Assembly (NCBI GenBank): GCA_903857495.1
Contig: CAIOFF010000015.1
Location: 1-36,802 of the forward strand
Reading direction: 5' to 3'
Length of the DNA stretch: 36,802 nt
Source of the DNA: an uncultured Holophagaceae bacterium
GTDB taxonomy: Bacteria > Acidobacteriota > Holophagae > Holophagales > Holophagaceae
Of the stretch, positions 25,566 to 32,100 are shown one piece after another. The notes below the pieces were generated by a model, which searched no databases, was not told where the DNA came from, and saw nothing but the letters and a program-made list of their open reading frames with translations. The position numbers and the translations under genes were made by a program. Positions within the stretch are counted from its first letter, which is position 1, and each line of letters starts with the position of its first letter.

Positions 25566-27440
25566 ATGACCCTCACCCTGGAATTCCGCGACGCGGTCCT
25601 GGCGGCCTATCCCGATGTCTACACCCCGGCGGCCCTGGCGGCCCTGGAGGTGCTGGCGCCCCTCAACCACCGCCGCCACGAGCGGATGGCGGCCCGCACC
25701 GCCCTGCGCAAGCGGCGCGCGGGGCAGGGTGAGCGGATCAGCTTCCTGGATCCCGAGTCCCTCATCCCGGGGACCCAGATCAAGGTGGCCGACGCCCGGT
25801 CCGGCAACTTCGACGGCGCCATCATCCCCCCGGACCTCCAGCGCCAGTGGATCCAGGGTACGGGTCCCGCCACCAAGCCGCGCTCGGATGTGCGCTCGGG
25901 CATCCGCAACGTGGCCTACGCGCTGCTCTCCGGCGCCGACGGCTGGATGTTCGACGGCGAGGACGCCTTGGGCCAGGTGGACACCATGTCCCTGGACAAC
26001 CACCGCAACCTCAAGCTGGCCATCGACCGGGATCCGCTCTTCCTGGAGGTCGCCCAGGAGGTGGCCGGGGAGATGAACACCTGGGCCCAGGGCTTCCTCG
26101 GGCGGCCCATCATCGCCGACTGGCGTCAGCAGCTGGACTTCACCACCGTCATCTTCCGCTGCCGGGGCCTGCACCTGGATGACCGGCACATCCGCCAGGA
26201 CGGCCACGGCTTCTCGGCCTCCCTCTCGGACCTGGTGCTGTTCGTGGTGAACAACCACGAGCGCCTCCTCGCCACGGGCCGCAGCATCGTCATCTACCTG
26301 CCCAAGACCCAGACCGCCGAGGACGCGGCCCTGTGGAACAGCTTCATCCTGGCCCTGGAAGCCCACCTGAGCCTGCCCGTGGGCACCATCAAGTGCTACG
26401 TGCTGGTGGAGCAGCTGGAGCAGTGCTTCCAGCTCATGGAGATCCGCGCCGCCCTGTCCCCGCACTTCGTGGGCTTCAACACCGGCCGCTGGGACTACAT
26501 CAACAGTGTCTCGGACGCGCTGGCCTGGGACCAGGAGTTCGTCAATCCCAACATCCAGGCCATCACCATGACCTACGGCTACATGCGCAACTACGAGGAT
26601 CGCGTCCGCCGGGCCATGAACACGCCGGATCGCAACGGCCGCTGTACCCTCTGGCAGGGCGGCATGGAACCCAACATCCCCGTGGGCTCGGCCGAGGGCG
26701 TGGCCGCCAGCATGAAGCGGGCCGTGGCCGGGGCCGAGCGTGAGCAGCGCGAGGGTGCCTCCGGCAAGTGGGTGGCCCACTGGAAGATGGTCCACATCGT
26801 CCGGCCGGTGTGGGAGAAGGTGGGCCAGGCCAACCAGCTGGGCCGAGCCTTCCCGGCCCTGACCTATGGACCCGCGGATGCCGCCGGTCTCATGCTGCTC
26901 GAGCCCGCTCCTCGCACCATCGCCGGCGCCCGGGACCTGCTCTCCGTGGCCCTGCAGTACGGCAATGCCTTCCTGCGGGGCTTCCAGGCCGCCGCGCTGA
27001 AGCCTGCGGACTTCTTCGGCAACGACGACGTCCTCTACCTCATGGAGGACATGGCCACGGGCGAGATCCGCCTGTCCATCCTCTGGGAGTGGATCCACAA
27101 GGGCGCCGTCCTCACCGAGGCCGATGCCGAGACCGGCTGCGCCGCCGGGGAGGCCTTCACCCCGGCCCTCTTCGCCCGCCTGCTGGAAGAGGAATACGCC
27201 AAGCTCCGCAAGGCCGGCAATCGCGACGTCCACGACGACTCCAAGGACACCACCCTGCCCATCGCCCGGGCCATCGTGCAGACCTACGTCCAGAGCCCCC
27301 TCAAGGCCCCCTGGTACGTGGACCTGCTGAACCTCAACCTCGGCCTCGAGGACCTCAAGACCGCCGAAGCCCGCATCGCCCACTACCTCGAAGCCTTCAA
27401 GAAAGACGGCACCCGCCTCACCGAGAACCAGGACTTCTAG
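25566..27440 (+). CDS. Malate synthase A
   Basis: Condenses glyoxylate with acetyl-CoA to malate, the second step of the glyoxylate bypass and the entry point for glycolate-derived glyoxylate. The 624-residue protein shows family A motifs: WMFDGEDAL (127-135), NTGRWDYI (305-312, as in AceB), QAITMTYGYMRNY (331-343), QGGMEPNIPV (364-373) and GKWVAHWKMVH (400-410). E. coli AceB has 533 residues, so this form is about 90 longer. The start follows AGGAG at a normal distance and is preceded by a terminator-like hairpin. No isocitrate lyase gene is in the window, so feeding from glycolate imported by the adjacent LctP permease is a sensible reading. Ends before a triple repeat array. Confidence 0.93.
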   Translation: MTLTLEFRDAVLAAYPDVYTPAALAALEVLAPLNHRRHERMAARTALRKRRAGQGERISFLDPESLIPGTQIKVADARSGNFDGAIIPPDLQRQWIQGTGPATKPRSDVRSGIRNVAYALLSGADGWMFDGEDALGQVDTMSLDNHRNLKLAIDRDPLFLEVAQEVAGEMNTWAQGFLGRPIIADWRQQLDFTTVIFRCRGLHLDDRHIRQDGHGFSASLSDLVLFVVNNHERLLATGRSIVIYLPKTQTAEDAALWNSFILALEAHLSLPVGTIKCYVLVEQLEQCFQLMEIRAALSPHFVGFNTGRWDYINSVSDALAWDQEFVNPNIQAITMTYGYMRNYEDRVRRAMNTPDRNGRCTLWQGGMEPNIPVGSAEGVAASMKRAVAGAEREQREGASGKWVAHWKMVHIVRPVWEKVGQANQLGRAFPALTYGPADAAGLMLLEPAPRTIAGARDLLSVALQYGNAFLRGFQAAALKPADFFGNDDVLYLMEDMATGEIRLSILWEWIHKGAVLTEADAETGCAAGEAFTPALFARLLEEEYAKLRKAGNRDVHDDSKDTTLPIARAIVQTYVQSPLKAPWYVDLLNLNLGLEDLKTAEARIAHYLEAFKKDGTRLTENQDF

Positions 27441-27463
27441 GCACTTCTCGACGAAAGGACTTT

Positions 27464-27541
27464 CACCACGAAGACAGGAAGACCACGAAGAAGCAGACGG
27501 GCTGGCCGTCTTCCTTCGTGGTCTTTGTGGTCTTCGTGGTT
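27464..27541. repeat. Inverted short-unit repeat element D1 (ACCACGAAG units)
   Basis: The left arm begins CACCACGAAG at 27464 and contains a second ACCACGAAG at 27482-27490. The right arm, about 27508-27540, is three inverted units (CTTCGTGG, CTTTGTGG, CTTCGTGG). It starts 24 bases after the malate synthase stop. Confidence 0.85.
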
Positions 27542-27562
27542 CCTGTTTTTCTGAAAAAGGGA

Positions 27563-27650
27563 TTAACCACAAAGGACACAAAGGACACAAAGAAAAGAAG
27601 GGGCGGGAACTGAAAGTCCTTCTTTGTGCTCTTTGTGTTCTTTGTGGTTC
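27563..27650. repeat. Inverted short-unit repeat element D2 (ACCACAAAG units)
   Basis: The left arm starts TTAACCACAAAG at 27563 and continues with GACACAAAG units to about 27592. The right arm, about 27616-27650, is the inverted counterpart ending CTTTGTGGTTC. Units match elements B and F, not its neighbours D1 and D3. Confidence 0.85.
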
Positions 27651-27671
27651 AGATTTTCCTGAAAAGATGGG

Positions 27672-27751
27672 TTCACCACGAAGACAGGAAGACCACGAAG
27701 AAGACGGGCTGGTTTGTCTTCCTTCGTGGTCTTTGTGGTCTTCGTGGTGAC
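27672..27751. repeat. Inverted short-unit repeat element D3, near copy of D1
   Basis: The left arm starts TTCACCACGAAG at 27672 and the right arm ends CTTCGTGGTGA at about 27751, directly against the stop of the ligase-peptidase fusion gene. Sequence is nearly the same as D1, including the AGACAGGAAG variant unit in the left arm, so one is probably a copy of the other. Confidence 0.85.
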
Positions 27752-30565
27752 TTAGCTCTTCTTCAGCTCCGCCGCGAAGGCGTCCAGGGCGCGGTAGTAG
27801 GGGTCGATGCTGGGGATGTAGTGGCGCTCGCTGGCGGCGTGGGGGCCGATGCCGGTCTGGCCCCAGACCACGCCTTGGCCGCCGGGGGCGAAGCGGGCGG
27901 AGGTGCCGGCGCCCTTGCGGCCGATGCGGACGTCACCGCCCGCGGCCTCGATGCCGGCCAGCAGGGCCTTGAGGCAGGGGTTCTCGGCGTCGCAGGCCAC
28001 GCCGGCTTCCCAGGCGGAGGGGATGAACTCCAGCTCGCGCTCGGCGGCCAGGGCCTCGATGTCGGCGCGCATCTTGGAGACGTCGTCCTGGGGGATGGGC
28101 CGGATCTCGACGCCGATGGCGCCGCGGTCCGCGGTGATGTTGAAGATGCCGGGCGTGCCCACCTGGACGTAGGCGAAGCGGGCCAGGGACTGCCAGCCGT
28201 CCGCGGACTTGAGGGTGAGGTGCTTGGCGAACAGCTCGCGCAGGGCCTCGCGGGCGCTGAGCACGCGCTCGGTCAGGTCGGTGCCGCCGGCCAGCCCGCT
28301 GTGGCCGCGGGTGCCGTGGGCGATGAGCTCGAAGCGCAGGACGCCGCGGTTCTGGGTGCAGACCTCGCCCCAGAGCTCGGTGCCCTTCTCGCCCGTGCGC
28401 TCGCCAGCCACGAAGAAGCTGGGCTCATACCCGTCCCACTGCTCCTTCAGCTGCTGCAGCACGTGCGGGGTGCCCATGGGGTCCAGCTCGCCATTCTCCT
28501 CGTTGCCCACCAGCAGCAGATTCACGGGGGGGTAGGGCGCGCCCTTTTTGAGGGTGTCCTTCATCCAGACGAGGTAGGTGGAGACCACGGTCTTCATGTC
28601 TGCGGCGCCGCGGCCCCAGAGGTAGTCGCCCTCGATGCGGGGGTCGAACTGGCTGTCATCGGGCTCCGGCGCCACCACGTCGAAGTGCCCGCAGAGCATG
28701 GCCGGGGCCTTTTCGCCGCCGGGGAAGTGGGCCAGCAGGGAAGGGAAGGGGCCCTGGTCGAAGCTCACCACGGGCACGCCGTGGTTGCGCAGGTAGTCGT
28801 AGATGAGGGTGGCCGCACGGTGGATCTCGGGCAGGCGCTCCTCGGGGCAGGCGGTGACGCTGGGGATGCGCACCAGGCGCTGGGACATGGCCAGCACTTC
28901 GCTGGTCTTGTCGGGATACGTCGCATCCACCAGGGCCTCGGGCTTGGGGCGGAAGCGGATGGGTGCCTGGGGATCTGTGTGCACTTCCTCGCGGGCATGC
29001 TCCAGGAAGTCCCGGAGCTTGCCTTCTTCCTTGCCGAGGTCGGAGAGGTGGGCCGTGACGGTCTGGACGTCGCCGCGCACCTGATCCTTGCGGGCCTCGG
29101 CCAGGGCGACCAGCATGTCGGGGGGCACGATCTCGGAGGTGCCCAGCTTGCTCTTGAGGTGCTGGCGGATGCGCTCGGCGGTGCTGGGGGCGCCCTCGGC
29201 CATGTCGCGGAGGGGCTGCAGGTCCTCCCACATGCCCAGGGCCTCGGCCAGGGGGCGCAGCTCGCTGAGCGTCCAGGCCAGGAAGGCGCGCATGGTGATG
29301 GGCTTGGCAGTGAGGGGGTTCTCGATGGTGGCGCGCAGGCCCTCCCGGGCCGCCAGTTCTTCGTTGCGGCGGGCCCGCTTGATGTCCTCGGCATCGTAGC
29401 GGAAGCTCCGGGCGAAGTCGGAGTCGGCGTAGAAGCGGAGCAGCAGCAGGTGCTTCAGGGTGAGGTTCGCGACGTCCAGGGCCAGGTCGTGGCAGGGATC
29501 ATCGGTGCGGACTTCCACACGGGCCATGGGCAGGTCGATTCGGGCGAAGAGGTTCTGGCGCTCGATCTGGGCCGCCATGTCCTCGACGTTCCGCGTCTCG
29601 CCGGCGGCGAACAGGCCCCGGGCATAGATGTCGTGCAGCTGGTCGCTGGTGACCTGGATGAGGCGCTCCACCGGCTCCGCCTGGGAGCGGGCGCGGACGG
29701 GGATCCAGTTGTTGTTGCCGAAGCGCACGCCCCGGCGCACCAGGTCGTAGGACAGGCGCAGGTAGTCCGGGTGGCTGCGGTTCAGATCCGGCACGTCCAG
29801 GGAGGGCGGGTTGGGGAAGGTCAGGTTGCGCACGGACTCGAAGGGCGTGAGCCGCACCACGGGCTCGCCGTTCTCTTCGGAGGCCTGCAGGGGTGTGCTG
29901 GCGCTGGCGGAGATGAACAGCGCCGCGAAGGCGCGCATGAGCCGCGTGCCGGTGATGTAGACCTGGTTCTTGTAGTCGTCCAGGTGGATCTCGCCGCGTT
30001 CGGAGGCCGGCAGGTGCATGAAGTCCCAGGCCAGCATGGGCTCGGGCAGGCTGAGGTTGGAGTGGGTGCCCGCCGTGGCCAGCTCGGTGCCGTAGAGTTC
30101 CACGCAGCGCTGGAGGTAGCGGCGCTTGGCCAGGTGCCAGGACTCGGGCACGCAGTCGGGGCCGATCTTGGGCAGCACGAGCAGGTTGCCGTGCCAGTAG
30201 TGGATCGGCTCCCCGAAGGCGCGGCTGGTCTTGGCCAGCGCGTTGATGAGGGCCGCTTCCAGCATGCGCCCTTCATACACGGCGCCCTTGGGGGTGTGGT
30301 AGGGCCGGGTGACCCACTCGATCATCCAGTGGAAGACCTCGAGCTGGTGGTATTCCTCGGTCCAGGGCGAGAGCACCTTGGTGCGCAGGTGGTCCACGAA
30401 GGACATGTGGTCAGGGCCGGTGCCCACCGTGAGCAGGGGGCGGAACTGCGGGTCCACCAGGTTCCACTCCAGCTCGAGCCCGCACAGCCCGCCGCCGGGC
30501 CGCGTCTCCAGCGCCGTGCGCCGGGCCAGCTGGAACTTCTCGACGAAGGCATTCAGGTCAAACAC
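27752..30565 (-). CDS. Fusion of glutamate-cysteine-ligase-like domain and M20 metallopeptidase
   Basis: A 937-residue two-domain protein, probably cytosolic (no signal peptide). Residues about 1-450 resemble the GCS2/EgtA-type carboxylate-amine ligase fold: GLELEW (29-34) matches the metal-binding GxExE strand, with further conserved-looking HYWHGN (122-127) and GTHSNLS (166-172). After a helical linker (about 450-545), residues 550-937 form a complete M20 (DapE/ArgE/CPG2) dizinc hydrolase: His627-x-Asp629, Asp656 in GRGAADMK, Glu689-Glu690, Glu722 in GERTG and His909. All expected catalytic and metal residues are there, so both halves look active. The start at 30565 has GGAG five bases upstream. 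I know no characterised protein with this pairing; a ligase that makes and a peptidase that cleaves a glutamyl or acyl amide in one chain is notable. Product not known. Confidence 0.8.
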   Translation of the reverse strand: MFDLNAFVEKFQLARRTALETRPGGGLCGLELEWNLVDPQFRPLLTVGTGPDHMSFVDHLRTKVLSPWTEEYHQLEVFHWMIEWVTRPYHTPKGAVYEGRMLEAALINALAKTSRAFGEPIHYWHGNLLVLPKIGPDCVPESWHLAKRRYLQRCVELYGTELATAGTHSNLSLPEPMLAWDFMHLPASERGEIHLDDYKNQVYITGTRLMRAFAALFISASASTPLQASEENGEPVVRLTPFESVRNLTFPNPPSLDVPDLNRSHPDYLRLSYDLVRRGVRFGNNNWIPVRARSQAEPVERLIQVTSDQLHDIYARGLFAAGETRNVEDMAAQIERQNLFARIDLPMARVEVRTDDPCHDLALDVANLTLKHLLLLRFYADSDFARSFRYDAEDIKRARRNEELAAREGLRATIENPLTAKPITMRAFLAWTLSELRPLAEALGMWEDLQPLRDMAEGAPSTAERIRQHLKSKLGTSEIVPPDMLVALAEARKDQVRGDVQTVTAHLSDLGKEEGKLRDFLEHAREEVHTDPQAPIRFRPKPEALVDATYPDKTSEVLAMSQRLVRIPSVTACPEERLPEIHRAATLIYDYLRNHGVPVVSFDQGPFPSLLAHFPGGEKAPAMLCGHFDVVAPEPDDSQFDPRIEGDYLWGRGAADMKTVVSTYLVWMKDTLKKGAPYPPVNLLLVGNEENGELDPMGTPHVLQQLKEQWDGYEPSFFVAGERTGEKGTELWGEVCTQNRGVLRFELIAHGTRGHSGLAGGTDLTERVLSAREALRELFAKHLTLKSADGWQSLARFAYVQVGTPGIFNITADRGAIGVEIRPIPQDDVSKMRADIEALAAERELEFIPSAWEAGVACDAENPCLKALLAGIEAAGGDVRIGRKGAGTSARFAPGGQGVVWGQTGIGPHAASERHYIPSIDPYYRALDAFAAELKKS

Positions 30566-30600
30566 GGGGACTCCGGACAGTCAGTAATGAAAACTGAAAA

Positions 30601-30665
30601 CCACCAAGGCACCAAGACACCAAGAAAAGAAAAAAGCAGTTCTTGGTGTCTTGGTGCCTTGGTGG
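30601..30665. repeat. Inverted short-unit repeat element E, perfect 26-bp stem
   Basis: Left arm 30601-30626 and right arm 30640-30665 are perfect inverted copies over 26 bases, with a 13-base A-rich loop. Each arm is three tandem units of the form CACCAAGR. On the minus strand it begins four bases after the aminotransferase stop and is followed by TTTTCAGTTTTC, so it looks like a strong terminator, yet the fusion gene starts only 35 bases further on. Confidence 0.92.
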
Positions 30666-30669
30666 CGAA

Positions 30670-31980
30670 TCACTTCTTTAGGTCATTCAGGGCACTGACG
30701 AGGCGCTCGGCGGCGCCCTGGGTGCGCTCGCGGGGGGTGGCGTAGGAGAACCGGACCCACTCGCCGCCGTAGGGGCTGAAGAAGGCGCCGGGCACGATGG
30801 CCACGCCGTGGTTCTCGGCCAGGTACTGGCCCATGGGCTCAGAGTCGGCCCAGCCCTTGGCCTCCAGCGAGTCGGCGACCTTGATGAAGGCGTAGTAGCC
30901 CTGCCCGATGATGTGGGTGAGGCCCTGCTCCTTGAGGTAGCCCTTCAGCCAGGCGCGGCTGGCCCGGGTGGGCTCGATGATGGGCGCGGCGGCGTTGAGC
31001 AGGCCCTGCTCATAGGCGGCCATGGCCACGGCCAGGCTGAAGAAGGACGGGATGACGGTGTGCGAGGCCTGGGCCACGATCATCTTCACCACAGCCTCGG
31101 GTGCCAGCAGGTGGCAGTTGCGGATGTTGGAGCCGCCCAGGCACTTGGTGATGCCGTCCAGCACCATGATGCGGCTGCGGAGCGCGGGCTCGAAGGCCAG
31201 CAGCAGTGCGTTTACATCGGTCATCCCGCCGTCGGTGACGGCGTGGTACATCCAGTCGTAGAGCACGAAGGCCACGCCCGCTTCGAGGGCCGCGCGGCCC
31301 AGGGCGATCTGGCGCTCCAGGGTGAGGGTCTGGCCCGTGGGGTTGTCGGGGCTGGTGATGACGAGGCCCGCCACCTTGCGGCCCTGCTTCGCGGCTTCGG
31401 CCACACAGGCCTGGATGCCCTCTTCCGAGTAGGACCACGCCTCCTCGGGCCGGCCGGGGGCCCACATGACGTTGGCGCCGATGCCGTAGGGACCCCAGTT
31501 GTAGCTGATCCAGGGCACGCGGCTGACGACGATGACATCGCCCTGGCGGCCGTGGCCCAGGGCCAGCATGGCCTGGTAGGCCTTCACGAGGCCGTCGCGG
31601 CCGCCCTGGGTGCCGATGACGTTGGCCGGTCCCCAGCCCGTCTCCGGGGCCAGCTTCCAATACTGCTCGGCCACGGCCTTGCGGTAGGCGTCGGTGCCGA
31701 AGGGCATGTCGTAGGCGGTGCCGTGCTGCTTCTGCAGCTCGAAGGCGCGGTCAAGCAGGGCCTCGGGCACGCCGGGCAGGGAGGCCCCGCCGTCGCCCTG
31801 GCTGGCGTCGAAGACCGGTACGCCGGGCTGCTTCTCCTGGAAGACCTTGAGCGATTTGTTGATGAGGAACATGCGGGAGGGCGGGATGGCCAGCATGCTG
31901 CCCAGGTGGTTGCTCACCGGGACGAGGTTGGCCTCGGGAACGGCATAGGCCGGAGTCTCAGGGGAGAGAAGGGTGGACAC
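30670..31980 (-). CDS. Class I/II PLP-dependent aminotransferase
   Basis: A 436-residue fold-type I aminotransferase. Visible landmarks are SPDNPTG (210-216, with Asn213), YDWMYH (Asp242 for the pyridine nitrogen, Tyr245), the PLP lysine Lys279 in DGITKCLGGSNIR, Arg287, and a C-terminal WVRFSYA segment with the carboxylate-binding arginine. The lysine context (GITK) is not the more common SxSK. GTG at 31980 is the start: GGGAGG lies four bases upstream. The substrate cannot be read from sequence; most enzymes of this class exchange amino groups with glutamate or 2-oxoglutarate. It lies between proBA and the ligase-peptidase fusion on the same strand, separated from the latter by element E, so a shared glutamate-linked pathway is possible. 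Confidence 0.88.
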   Translation of the reverse strand: MSTLLSPETPAYAVPEANLVPVSNHLGSMLAIPPSRMFLINKSLKVFQEKQPGVPVFDASQGDGGASLPGVPEALLDRAFELQKQHGTAYDMPFGTDAYRKAVAEQYWKLAPETGWGPANVIGTQGGRDGLVKAYQAMLALGHGRQGDVIVVSRVPWISYNWGPYGIGANVMWAPGRPEEAWSYSEEGIQACVAEAAKQGRKVAGLVITSPDNPTGQTLTLERQIALGRAALEAGVAFVLYDWMYHAVTDGGMTDVNALLLAFEPALRSRIMVLDGITKCLGGSNIRNCHLLAPEAVVKMIVAQASHTVIPSFFSLAVAMAAYEQGLLNAAAPIIEPTRASRAWLKGYLKEQGLTHIIGQGYYAFIKVADSLEAKGWADSEPMGQYLAENHGVAIVPGAFFSPYGGEWVRFSYATPRERTQGAAERLVSALNDLKK

Positions 31981-32100
31981 GGTACCTCCCAGTAAGAAAA
32001 TGCCGCCCCGACAAGTTGTTGGGCGACAAGTATCTCTATAAGGTTAACAGTTCGGACCCCCAGCTCAAGTTATCTGGATTTATGCTTTGATTAATTTCAT
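31981..32100. promoter_or_regulatory. Spacer upstream of the aminotransferase gene with repeated octamer
   Basis: The 120-base spacer becomes A+T-rich toward proBA (32030-32100), suggesting a promoter for the aminotransferase gene. The octamer CGACAAGT occurs twice, at 32009-32016 and 32024-32031, 15 bases apart, in what would be the 5' leader; the surroundings can also fold as CGCCC (32004-32008) with GGGCG (32021-32025). A protein or RNA control site is possible but unproven. Confidence 0.3.

Larger units (their letters stand above)
27441..27751. other. Non-coding array of three palindromic repeat elements between convergent genes
   Basis: The whole 311-base space between the stops of malate synthase and the ligase-peptidase fusion is filled by three consecutive inverted short-unit elements (D1, D2, D3). 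Open frames here yield low-complexity Phe/Val or Lys/Thr runs and are artefacts. The outer two elements are near-identical direct copies; the middle one uses a different unit. Confidence 0.8.

Noticed and set aside
27626-30745. Plus-strand open frame of 1039 codons opposite the ligase-peptidase fusion
   Set aside because: Begins within palindrome repeats and mirrors a gene with intact M20 catalytic residues.
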